From RGIG3009 sp045578425 (GTDB lineage Bacteria; Bacillota; Clostridia; Oscillospirales; Acutalibacteraceae), in the NCBI GenBank assembly GCA_045578425.1, contig JAZNKF010000033.1:1-16464 (forward strand): DNA of 16,464 nucleotides, given 5' to 3'. Shown piece by piece: positions 1 through 5,692 of the stretch (within the stretch, counting starts at the first letter, position 1; each line of letters begins with the position of its first letter). The notes under the pieces were generated by a model, which was not told the DNA's origin, ran no database searches, and saw only the letters and a list, made by a program, of their open reading frames with translations. A program made the position numbers and the translations under genes.

Positions 1-615
1 GTGTTTGCCATTATGCTTGGCACAGGGTTGCGTGTCGGTGAATTGATAGAACTACGGTGGTGCGATGTTGATTTGGATGAAGGACTTATCCACGTCAATC
101 ACACCTTGGTATACTACAATCACGGTGACGGTAACGGTTGTTCCTTTAGTGTGAACACACCCAAGACCAAAGCCGGTGAACGAACCGTACCGATGATGGA
201 TGATGTAAAAGAAGCATTCCTGATGGAAAAGCAAAATCAAGAGGATGCAGGGGTTAAATGCAAGGCGATTGTGGATTGCTATACGGATTTTATCTTTGTG
301 AACCGCTACGGTGATGTTCAGCATCAAGGAACACTTAACAAAGCCATTCGAAGAATTATCCGTGACTGTAATGATGAAGTGTTGCTCAAGGGAGATAAGG
401 ATCCCGTTCTGTTGCCGCCCTTTAGTTGCCATAGCTTGAGACACACTTTTGCTACTCGCTTATGTGAGTCGGGTATCAATATAAAGGTGATTCAGGATGT
501 TTTAGGCCACGCTGATATCAGCACAACAATGGATATTTATTGCGACGTGACCAACGAACTGAAAAAGAAAGAGTTTACAAGCTTGGGCGAATTCTTTAAG
601 GACAAGCAAATTTAA
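1..615 (+). CDS. Tyrosine recombinase/integrase, C-terminal part (5' end outside window)
   Basis: This is the catalytic domain of a phage/conjugative-element tyrosine recombinase, which cuts and rejoins DNA at attachment sites. Numbering residues from the first base, the catalytic set is visible: Arg11 (GTGLRVGEL), a beta-hairpin Lys (Lys55 in TPKTKAGERTVP), His144 and Arg147 (CHSLRHTFA), His170 (VLGHADIS) and the nucleophile Tyr180 (TMDIY). A lysine-rich tail of about 20 residues follows, as is usual. The GTG at position 1 is unlikely to be the true start: it lies in the middle of the catalytic fold, and the arm-binding and core-binding domains must lie upstream of the window. The gene ends 155 bp before the first copy of a 26-bp repeat, the usual position of an integrase next to its attachment site. 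Family assignment is firm; the exact subfamily (Tn916-like or phage) is not. Confidence 0.93.
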   Translation: MFAIMLGTGLRVGELIELRWCDVDLDEGLIHVNHTLVYYNHGDGNGCSFSVNTPKTKAGERTVPMMDDVKEAFLMEKQNQEDAGVKCKAIVDCYTDFIFVNRYGDVQHQGTLNKAIRRIIRDCNDEVLLKGDKDPVLLPPFSCHSLRHTFATRLCESGINIKVIQDVLGHADISTTMDIYCDVTNELKKKEFTSLGEFFKDKQI

Positions 616-618
616 TCT

Positions 619-652
619 ACTACGCCAATGGTACGCCAGTTACTACGCCAAA
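619..652 (+). repeat. Cluster of ACTACGCCA-type repeats just after the integrase
   Basis: ACTACGCCA occurs at 619-627 and 642-650, with a shorter TACGCCA at 632-638, all in the same orientation. They belong to a wider family of similar words found again at 848-919 and 1925-1957. Their position between the integrase stop and the 26-bp repeat suggests arm-type integrase binding sites. This is an inference from position and repetition. Confidence 0.5.
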
Positions 653-770
653 ATGCCGCACAGATACAAAGGGTTATATTCTGTGCTGTAAAAACGGCTT
701 ACAAAGACGGCCCCAACCCATTGGAGTTTTGTACACTTAGGTATTGTTTTATAACTTCGGGGGCAGAGGT

Positions 771-796
771 CCCCACAATGAAGCCTTTAGATTAAA
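771..796 (+). repeat. 26-bp direct repeat, left copy (probable attachment site)
   Basis: The sequence begins CCCCACAATGAAGCC and ends AGATTAAA. It recurs at 2075-2100 with two A/G differences. In the frame reading PTMKPLD-stop both differences are silent third-position changes (AAG/AAA, TTA/TTG), which hints that the repeat derives from the 3' end of a protein gene, a common integration target. It lies downstream of the integrase, so it could be the right end of that element. Confidence 0.6.
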
Positions 797-805
797 TAAG
801 TTCCT

Positions 806-846
806 ATAACCCTGTATATCTCTCTATATGCAGGGTTATTTTTATA
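806..846 (+). terminator. Hairpin followed by T-rich run
   Basis: A 14-bp stem (806-819 with 826-839, one G-U type pair) with a 6-base loop is followed by TTTTTAT. It lies directly after the left 26-bp repeat and could end transcription coming from the integrase. Confidence 0.6.
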
Positions 847-847
847 T

Positions 848-919
848 CTTAAGCCAAAACTTAAGCCAAATTTAAACCAATTCGGGCATCATTGTCCAAC
901 AATGAAAACTTACGCCGAA
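848..919 (+). repeat. Tandem CTTAAGCCAAA words (possible arm-type sites)
   Basis: CTTAAGCCAAA occurs exactly at 848-858 and 860-870, followed by the related TTTAAACCA at 871-879 and CTTACGCCGAA at 909-919. All are in the same orientation as the copies next to the integrase (619-652) and at 1925-1957. The 12-bp spacing of the first three is close to one helical turn. Confidence 0.5.
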
Positions 920-928
920 TGATGATAA

Positions 929-967
929 AAAAGTGGCTATGACATCTAAAATGTCATAGCCACTTTT
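929..967 (-). terminator. Strong terminator of the zinc-ribbon gene
   Basis: A perfect 17-bp stem (929-945 with 951-967) has a 5-base loop, with A/T-rich ends on both sides so that it can work in both directions. It lies one base past the stop codon of the minus-strand gene ending at 969. Confidence 0.85.
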
Positions 968-968
968 A

Positions 969-1247
969 TTACTTTTTATCTTGAATTCTTGCACAAGTTT
1001 CACAACGACCAAGCTCGTCTAATTCTAACGCTGAAAATGTTTTGGTTAATTCTTCATATATTGCTTTGTTAACTGAAAACGTAAAAGGATCTTTATCTGT
1101 GTCGCTTAAAAAATCATGTTGTTCAATAGCGGGACTATATCCCTTGTGTCCGCACACACTACATTCATTGATATACTTTTTTGCATTTGGGTTCCAGTTA
1201 TCTAAATATAGTGATTTCCCTCGTTTATTATATTTGCTATGCGACAT
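969..1247 (-). CDS. Small zinc-ribbon protein of unknown function
   Basis: A 92-residue protein with two CxxC pairs (Cys29/Cys32 in CSVCGHKG and Cys82/Cys85 in CETCARI) that could bind one zinc ion, separated by about 50 residues containing an acidic stretch. There is no signal peptide or membrane segment. The start is supported by AAGGAGA six bases before the ATG. It is the second gene of a two-gene minus-strand unit, 15 bp after the membrane protein gene, and ends in a strong hairpin. No family was recognised; the Cys-pair pattern resembles small element-borne zinc-finger proteins but gives no activity. It is inside the segment bounded by the two 26-bp repeats, so it is probably mobile cargo. 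Confidence 0.75.
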   Translation of the reverse strand: MSHSKYNKRGKSLYLDNWNPNAKKYINECSVCGHKGYSPAIEQHDFLSDTDKDPFTFSVNKAIYEELTKTFSALELDELGRCETCARIQDKK

Positions 1248-1262
1248 AAAATCTCCTTATTT

Positions 1263-1847
1263 TCATTTTGCCTTATTTGTTTCTTTAGCCATCAACTTTA
1301 ATTCTCGTTTGGCTTTTTTAATTCGTTTTCTTTCGGCTTTTTGATAGATGCGATATCTTGACTTGAGATATACAATATCTCCGCACACGGAAAAAGCAAG
1401 CATAATTAATCCGAGAATTATAATTACTATTCTTGTGTGGTGCATTTGGGTGGTGGTTAATTTAATGTTTTCAATTTCAATATCTCCGGTGTGAATTTCA
1501 ACAATCCAAGGCAAACCGTTCATGCGACGATATTCAATAGTTTTCCCCTCAAGCAGCTGCGCTAATTGGTCTACATCGTAACCGATGGTATCACACAAAT
1601 GACTAACGCTGTATGGAGCTACCAATATTAAAGGCTTGTCATTTGATATAGCGATTTCAATATCACGGTAGCGATATCCACCGTAATACACTTCTGTTAC
1701 TGTACCGCTTATCACAGAGGTGTTGTTTACGGTTGGAGGTGAATATCTTTTGAACATACAAACACAAAAAACAACAATAGCCACAACTGCGATTGCTGTC
1801 AATATCGAAGAAAGTACGATTTGTTTTTTAAAGGTTTGTTTATGCAA
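1263..1847 (-). CDS. Two-helix membrane protein of unknown function
   Basis: The most likely start is a TTG at 1847-1845, because AAAGGAGGG lies six bases upstream of it; a longer in-frame reading to 1907 would run over the promoter. The resulting 194-residue protein has membrane helix 1 at about 11-33, a central domain of about 105 residues probably outside the membrane (beta-rich, including SGTVTEVYYGGYRYRDIEI), helix 2 at about 139-161, and a strongly basic cytoplasmic tail (KAERKRIKKAKRELK). This hairpin topology is seen in several unnamed Gram-positive families, but no specific family was recognised. It is the first gene of a minus-strand pair with the zinc-ribbon gene and lies inside the repeat-bounded segment. 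Its role is unknown. Confidence 0.75.
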   Translation of the reverse strand: MHKQTFKKQIVLSSILTAIAVVAIVVFCVCMFKRYSPPTVNNTSVISGTVTEVYYGGYRYRDIEIAISNDKPLILVAPYSVSHLCDTIGYDVDQLAQLLEGKTIEYRRMNGLPWIVEIHTGDIEIENIKLTTTQMHHTRIVIIILGLIMLAFSVCGDIVYLKSRYRIYQKAERKRIKKAKRELKLMAKETNKAK

Positions 1848-1878
1848 GATATCCCTCCTTTTGAATAGTGCTATATGA

Positions 1879-1907
1879 ATTATACTATTTTTTCTCTTGA
1901 ATATCAA
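1879..1907 (-). promoter_or_regulatory. Promoter of the membrane/zinc-ribbon gene pair
   Basis: On the minus strand TTGATA (1902-1907) and TATAAT (1879-1884) are separated by exactly 17 bases, a near-consensus sigma-A promoter about 30 bases before the TTG start. The pair therefore has its own promoter and does not rely on read-through. Confidence 0.8.
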
Positions 1908-1924
1908 GCGGAGAAGTTTTAAAA

Positions 1925-1957
1925 ATTACGCCAACTTAAACCACACCTTAAGCTAAA
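1925..1957 (+). repeat. Right-hand cluster of GCCAA-type words
   Basis: ATTACGCCAA (1925-1934), CTTAAACCAC (1935-1944) and CTTAAGCTAAA (1947-1957) are variants of the words at 848-919 and 619-652, in the same orientation. They lie inside the right 26-bp repeat, as expected for arm-type recombinase sites. Confidence 0.45.
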
Positions 1958-2040
1958 TTTATTTACTTAGTAGGAACTTATAGAGACTTATAGAACTTCG
2001 CGATTTCGGATTGGCCTTGAAATAGAGAGTTATAGAAACC

Positions 2041-2055
2041 TATAGGAACTTATTT
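2041..2055. repeat. 15-bp inverted repeat partner of 794-808
   Basis: TATAGGAACTTATTT is the exact reverse complement of 794-808, which overlaps the end of the left 26-bp repeat. A partial copy (TAGGAACTTAT) lies at 1971-1981, within a run of TATAG-containing words from 1971 to 2045. Confidence 0.55.
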
Positions 2056-2074
2056 GAGAATAGCACCTGAATTT

Positions 2075-2100
2075 CCCCACAATGAAACCTTTGGATTAAA
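2075..2100 (+). repeat. 26-bp direct repeat, right copy (probable attachment site)
   Basis: This matches 771-796 at 24 of 26 positions. It is immediately followed by the ribosome binding site of the PspC gene, so it marks the probable junction between the mobile segment and ordinary chromosome. Confidence 0.6.
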
Positions 2101-2115
2101 GAAAAGGTGATTATT

Positions 2116-2304
2116 ATGGAAAAAAGACTGTATAAATCTAATGTCGACAAAAAGCTAGACGGCGTATGCGCGGGTATAGGCGAGTATTTTAATGTTGACC
2201 CGACTGTGATTCGCCTTTTATGGGTTTTGGCGACATTGTTCGCTGGTGCCGGTGTTTTGGCATATATTGTTGCGGCGATCGTAATGCCGCGTAACCCTAA
2301 CTGA
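2116..2304 (+). CDS. PspC-domain membrane protein
   Basis: A 62-residue protein that is a single PspC domain: an N-terminal motif of the form KRLYKSNVDKKLDGVCAGIG, then GEYFNVDPTVIRLLWVL, then one membrane helix ending AAIVMPRN. PspC proteins in Gram-positives are small inner-membrane proteins linked to envelope stress; stand-alone versions like this are common and their exact role is not established. The ATG at 2116 is chosen because AAAAGG ends eight bases upstream; a GTG at 2107 overlaps that site. The gene begins 16 bp after the right 26-bp repeat and no clear promoter was seen between them, so integration may have replaced its original upstream region. Confidence 0.9.
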   Translation: MEKRLYKSNVDKKLDGVCAGIGEYFNVDPTVIRLLWVLATLFAGAGVLAYIVAAIVMPRNPN

Positions 2305-2316
2305 TTAACGTGATAT

Positions 2317-2355
2317 AAACCGCCCTATGACCGTGAGGTCATAGGGCGTTTTTTT
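2317..2355 (+). terminator. Terminator after the PspC gene
   Basis: A 12-bp perfect stem (2321-2332 with 2337-2348), loop GTGA, followed by seven T. The 32 bases from 2317 to 2348 recur identically at 4824-4855. Confidence 0.93.
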
Positions 2356-2370
2356 ACTCTAAAGTAAAAA

Positions 2371-2412
2371 AAATTATTGTTTTTCGATAAATAAATTATT
2401 GACAAACGATAA
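2371..2412 (+). promoter_or_regulatory. Two tandem operator-like dyads
   Basis: AAATTATTG-N5-CGATAA occurs at 2371-2390 and again at 2393-2412, 22 bp apart (two helical turns). Each copy is itself a near-palindrome (TTATTG against CGATAA). The second copy covers the -35 hexamer. The likely binder is the small XRE regulator encoded in the same operon, giving autoregulation; this is an inference. Confidence 0.65.
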
Positions 2413-2427
2413 TTTTAGAGGTATTAT
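2399..2427 (+). promoter_or_regulatory. Promoter of the DUF2975 operon
   Basis: TTGACA (2399-2404) and TATTAT (2422-2427) are separated by 17 bases. It lies 33 bp before the first start codon of the operon and overlaps the second operator-like dyad. Confidence 0.85.
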
Positions 2428-2459
2428 ACTGTCAGAAGATGGTTTTGGAGGTAATTTTT

Positions 2460-2927
2460 ATGTGGAACAGAAAAAGGTCGGTCACCTTATCCATTGTTGT
2501 GTGCTTTGTCTTTGCCGCTGTTTTGACACTGGGATTGTTTTTTGGTCCGTGGGCGGTAGAAAAGTGGTTTACCATTTACCGCGGTTGGAACGATAGCGGT
2601 CTTGCTCTAAAAACAATGCTCACCATTTTTTGTGCTTGTTTCTATCCAAGCAGTATATTTGCTTATATCACACTTTATAGCCTTTTAAAATTGCTTTTCA
2701 ATATCAAAAAAGATGAAATTTTTATCCCTGCAAACACCAAATATCTTCGGCGCATTTCGTGGTGCTGTTTTGTGGTAGCGTTCATAACCCTTATAGGCGG
2801 TATTTTTTACATACCCTTCAGCTGTATAGCCATTGCAGCAGCTTTTGTAGGACTTATGCTTCGTGTTGTGAAAAACGTTATGCAAAACGCGGTAGCAATC
2901 AAAGCCGAAAACGAACTTACGATATAA
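2460..2927 (+). CDS. DUF2975 family membrane protein
   Basis: A 155-residue protein with four predicted membrane helices (about residues 8-30, 49-70, 96-116 and 119-136), fitting the length and layout of DUF2975 proteins such as Bacillus YoaS. The ATG at 2460 is chosen because GGAGG lies eight bases upstream; an earlier in-frame ATG at 2439 lacks such a site. It is directly followed, 14 bp on, by a small XRE regulator, and this DUF2975-plus-XRE pairing is a recurrent Gram-positive arrangement. The family has no established biochemical role; it may sense or modulate a membrane state and control the regulator. Family assignment rests on topology, size and the neighbouring regulator. Confidence 0.8.
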   Translation: MWNRKRSVTLSIVVCFVFAAVLTLGLFFGPWAVEKWFTIYRGWNDSGLALKTMLTIFCACFYPSSIFAYITLYSLLKLLFNIKKDEIFIPANTKYLRRISWCCFVVAFITLIGGIFYIPFSCIAIAAAFVGLMLRVVKNVMQNAVAIKAENELTI

Positions 2928-2941
2928 AGCGAGGGGTAAAA

Positions 2942-3148
2942 ATGATTGAAATTGATTTAGATGTCATGTTGGCCATGCGAAAAATGACGTCTCTCGAACT
3001 TGCCGAGAAAATAGGCATTACCCCTGCCAATCTTTCGATACTAAAAACGGGGAAGGCCAAGGCCATCCGCTTTTCTACCCTGGATGCCATTTGTAAAACG
3101 CTCGATTGTCAGCCCGGAGATATCATAAAACATCGCACAGAGGAGTAA
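2942..3148 (+). CDS. Small XRE/Cro-type DNA-binding regulator (YozG-like)
   Basis: A 68-residue protein that is essentially one helix-turn-helix domain: MTSLELAEKIGITPANLSILKTGKAKAI forms the two DNA-reading helices, then FSTLDAICKTLDCQPGDII, the usual end of this small family. The family is found next to DUF2975 membrane proteins (YozG beside YoaS in Bacillus). The ATG at 2942 has GCGAGGGG nearby and gives the expected N terminus (MIEIDLDVML). It probably binds the tandem dyads at 2371-2412 in its own promoter. It lies 14 bp after the DUF2975 gene and 5 bp before the DUF4173 gene, so the three are almost certainly co-transcribed. Confidence 0.9.
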   Translation: MIEIDLDVMLAMRKMTSLELAEKIGITPANLSILKTGKAKAIRFSTLDAICKTLDCQPGDIIKHRTEE

Positions 3149-3153
3149 TTGAT

Positions 3154-4767
3154 ATGGAAATGGATAAAAACATAACCCTGCCGCTCCAAGAGCCCGGGGA
3201 AAAAACACCTTTTTTGCTCGTGAAACGTGATGTTGCTTTTGCAACAAGTGCGCTTGCCGTCGGTTTGTTTACCACCCTGTTCGGTATATTCAGTGGCTTT
3301 GCTCTTGGTTATTTGTTATCGTCTACGTTAACAATTATTCTGTTTACCGTTTATTTTGCTAAGGGCGCCAAATTTCGATTTTCCCCCATGATATGCGGAC
3401 TTTTAGCTTTGGCTCACGGTGCCATATTTGTATGCACCACAAACAACAGTGTGCGTTTTTTCGGTGTGATTATAGGATTTTTATTGTCGCTTGTTTGCTT
3501 TGATGGTTTTGTGAACGGTACAGTCAAAGGGAACCGCCAAACGTTTGGAATTTTCTACTCGGCGGCTTCAACAATCGGTAATATGGGGCTTGCTTTAAAA
3601 TCACTTTTTGCAGGCAATACAAAAAACAAAAAAACAATCGGCAAGGTGTTTACCGGTTTAATTTGCGCCGTTCCCGTACTGATTGTGGTAGTACCGTTGT
3701 TGATATCTTCCGACGATGCCTTTCGAGGTATGATGAGCAATATTTTTAATAACACGTTTTCTTTCTTTTTAAAAACGGTGTTTGGCGCGTTACTGACTCC
3801 GTTTATCATTTCCTATGGTTTTTCCCTTAAATTCGGCCGCACGGAAAAGATAAAAAAGAGTAATTTTTCAGGCATCGAAAATATCTACTTAATTTCCTTT
3901 TTATCAGCGATAAGCGTGTGTTATTTACTGTACCTGTTTTCACAACTTGCCTACTTTTTCAGTGCCTTTAAAGGATTCTTACCTAACGGCGAGATAACCT
4001 ACGCCGCGTATGCACGCAAAGGCTTTTTTGAAATGTGCATCATCGCGGTAATTAATCTCGTTATCGTCTTTTCCGCTCTGCTTCTTGCAAAAAAAGAAAA
4101 AGATACGGTGTGCCGCAGTATAAAGGCAATAACAACGTTTATATCTGTCTTTACGCTGATTATTATTGCTACGGCCATTTCAAAAATGGTACTTTATATT
4201 GATACTTACGGTATGACGGTACTTCGTGTCACAACAAGCGCGTTTATGCTGTTTTTGAGTATTGTTTTTATAAGCACCATTTTGCGGATTTACCTTAAAA
4301 AAATCAATATCATAAAAACCGCGTTAATCACGGCAGGCAGTATTCTGGTGATACTCGGTACGGTTAATGTAAACGCCGTTTGCGCGCGATATAACTACGA
4401 AAGTTATCAAACGGGAAAACTTAACACAATTGATATACAGCAGCTTTATGAACTGGAATATGAAGGTATACCGTATATTATCAAACTCACTTCGGCGAAA
4501 GATGTTGATTTGGCAAACGAAGCGCAAAGGTATTTGGCGGAAGCGTATTTGTACGATTATTTTGATAATATGATACATGCCGAAAGTTTCACCGCGGAGG
4601 AGTTAAAAGCAAACACGAAAAATAAAAGCTTTGAGCATTTTAATATACCCAAAGCGGTTGCGTATGAGAGCCTTTACGAATATATAGAAAGCAACCCTTG
4701 GTTTAGTTCAATTTGTCAAGACTATTTTCAAGAATCCGAACCAATCTACGACTGTTCAGATTTTTAA
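3154..4767 (+). CDS. DUF4173-like polytopic membrane protein
   Basis: A 537-residue protein with about ten predicted membrane helices from residue 30 to about 410, then a soluble C-terminal tail of about 125 residues rich in Glu, Tyr and Asn. The segment YAAYARKGFFEMCIIAVINL matches the conserved core of the DUF4173/DUF4153 membrane family. The ATG at 3154 follows AGGAG by eight bases; the short polar N terminus before the first helix fits. The family's function is unknown. Its place as the last gene of a DUF2975-XRE operon suggests that its level is set by that regulator. It converges on the XRE/zinc-ribbon gene, with a shared bidirectional terminator between the two. Confidence 0.82.
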   Translation: MEMDKNITLPLQEPGEKTPFLLVKRDVAFATSALAVGLFTTLFGIFSGFALGYLLSSTLTIILFTVYFAKGAKFRFSPMICGLLALAHGAIFVCTTNNSVRFFGVIIGFLLSLVCFDGFVNGTVKGNRQTFGIFYSAASTIGNMGLALKSLFAGNTKNKKTIGKVFTGLICAVPVLIVVVPLLISSDDAFRGMMSNIFNNTFSFFLKTVFGALLTPFIISYGFSLKFGRTEKIKKSNFSGIENIYLISFLSAISVCYLLYLFSQLAYFFSAFKGFLPNGEITYAAYARKGFFEMCIIAVINLVIVFSALLLAKKEKDTVCRSIKAITTFISVFTLIIIATAISKMVLYIDTYGMTVLRVTTSAFMLFLSIVFISTILRIYLKKINIIKTALITAGSILVILGTVNVNAVCARYNYESYQTGKLNTIDIQQLYELEYEGIPYIIKLTSAKDVDLANEAQRYLAEAYLYDYFDNMIHAESFTAEELKANTKNKSFEHFNIPKAVAYESLYEYIESNPWFSSICQDYFQESEPIYDCSDF

Positions 4768-4823
4768 AGGTATCTAAATAAAAAAATATTCACTTTGCGT
4801 TTGTCGGTAATCTTTTAGCAACA

Positions 4824-4859
4824 AAACCGCCCTATGACCGTGAGGTCATAGGGCGGTTT
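4824..4859. terminator. Bidirectional terminator between convergent genes
   Basis: A perfect 16-bp stem (4824-4839 with 4844-4859), loop GTGA, flanked by A-rich and T-rich ends, lies between the stop codons of the two convergent genes. Bases 4824-4855 are identical to 2317-2348. Confidence 0.88.
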
Positions 4860-4865
4860 ATGATT

Positions 4866-5477
4866 TTATTCCTTGTTCAACACTTTTTTGCACCAAGTGC
4901 GTTTATGGCATTTAGGACATTTCAAGTACCGAGTTGTTCCCATATGCATTGCGTTCAAAGCCTCTGAATAGGTAGGTACCATTTCGTGCCCGCAATTTTT
5001 GCATTTGTAAGCACCTACGCTCACTTCAAGTTTTAACGCATAAAAGCAAGGGATCAAAAAAACAACGCAAACACCAAGAATCGTGACAAGCTGCCACACT
5101 CCTTCGGGAATCACGAATGCAGCAATAAAGAGACCTGTCATTAGGGCTATCATACTTACACCCATAATCACCCACATGGAAGTCCAAATTGTTTTGTTTT
5201 TTTGCTCTACTTCTTTTGCTATATCAAGCAAAAGTTGCTCGTTTTTCTGACTGCTATTTTCCATATCCATTTTCTCCCCACTTAATAAATCATTCACACT
5301 GATACCCAAAATACCGCACAACTCGAGCATAATCGAAGAATCCGGCATAGTTTTGCCTGTTTCCCATTTCGAAACGGCTCTGTCGGTAATGTTCAGTTTT
5401 TCTGCTAACTGTGCCTGAGTTAACGTTGCTTTTTTTCGACATTCGGCAATGAATTTTCCGATTTTTACTTGATTCAT
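4866..5477 (-). CDS. XRE regulator with two membrane helices and a zinc ribbon
   Basis: A 203-residue protein. Residues 5-66 are an XRE helix-turn-helix (LTQAQLAEKLNITDRAVSKWETGKTMPD), 70-95 a charged linker, about 101-123 and 127-150 two membrane helices, and 157-198 a treble of zinc-binding Cys pairs (Cys159/Cys162, Cys187/Cys190). It is therefore a membrane-anchored transcription regulator, a common Clostridia type that may sense an envelope signal. The ATG at 5477 is preceded by AAAGGAGG seven bases upstream; an in-frame reading to 5528 adds 17 unlikely residues. No partner gene is evident on its own strand. Target genes are unknown; autoregulation is typical of the family. Confidence 0.9.
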   Translation of the reverse strand: MNQVKIGKFIAECRKKATLTQAQLAEKLNITDRAVSKWETGKTMPDSSIMLELCGILGISVNDLLSGEKMDMENSSQKNEQLLLDIAKEVEQKNKTIWTSMWVIMGVSMIALMTGLFIAAFVIPEGVWQLVTILGVCVVFLIPCFYALKLEVSVGAYKCKNCGHEMVPTYSEALNAMHMGTTRYLKCPKCHKRTWCKKVLNKE

Positions 5478-5498
5478 GTGTTGCCTCCTTTCACGCTT

Positions 5499-5504
5499 AT
5501 TATA
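5499..5504 (-). promoter_or_regulatory. Probable -10 of the XRE/zinc-ribbon gene
   Basis: On the minus strand TATAAT lies 22 bases upstream of the start codon. The region 17 bases upstream (TGGATT) is a poor -35, so activity may be low or need help. Confidence 0.5.
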
Positions 5505-5529
5505 GAATTGCTTGTATAAAAAATCCACA

Positions 5530-5606
5530 TACCATTGGTTGAGTGGGGAACTATCAACCGGTACTAGATAACTTATACCATAAATTGTTTATGGTTTCAA
5601 TGGTTA
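5530..5606. promoter_or_regulatory. Operator-like inverted repeats upstream of rhaM
   Basis: A 19-bp palindrome (5577-5595) has 8-bp arms ACCATAAA/TTTATGGT around TTG. TACCATTG occurs at 5530-5537 and 5646-5653, and TAACCATTG reads on the other strand at 5598-5606. The region also has a GGTTGA...TCAACC pair at 5537-5542 and 5554-5559. Likely regulator sites for the rhaM operon; the regulator is not known. Confidence 0.45.
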
Positions 5607-5633
5607 TTTCTTTTGTAAAAAAAGCCATTTTTA

Positions 5634-5662
5634 TTGACTATTTTTTACCATTGTGCTAGAAT
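5634..5662 (+). promoter_or_regulatory. Promoter of the rhaM operon
   Basis: TTGACT (5634-5639), a 17-base spacer, and TAGAAT (5657-5662) with an upstream TGC that makes an extended -10. A TACCATTG word lies within the spacer, where a repressor could block RNA polymerase. Confidence 0.82.
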
Positions 5663-5692
5663 GAAAAAAATTCAACAGAGGGAGTGAATCAC

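Larger units (their letters stand above)
616..928. other. Gene-free stretch between integrase and passenger genes
   Basis: No convincing gene was seen here. It holds the ACTACGCCA repeats, a weak 7-bp hairpin (658-664 with 680-686), the left 26-bp repeat (771-796), a terminator-like hairpin (806-846) and a second set of CTTAAGCCAAA repeats. The frame after the integrase stop stays open for 59 sense codons up to the TAA at 793-795, but it has no ribosome binding site of note and is not called as a gene. Confidence 0.6.

Noticed and set aside
1..3. GTG at position 1 as the start of the integrase gene
   Set aside because: It falls just ten residues before the first catalytic Arg, in the middle of the fold; the gene is simply cut by the window edge.
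616..795. Open frame continuing after the integrase stop as a small gene or read-through extension
   Set aside because: About 60 codons without a stop is not rare, there is no ribosome binding site, and the amino acid sequence shows no recognisable domain. It also runs through the repeats.
1042..1344. Plus-strand open frame of 100 codons
   Set aside because: It is the antisense shadow of the zinc-ribbon and membrane genes, which have ribosome binding sites, a promoter and a terminator on the minus strand.
3555..3809. Minus-strand open frame inside the DUF4173 gene
   Set aside because: Shadow of a long membrane-protein gene; no start signal.
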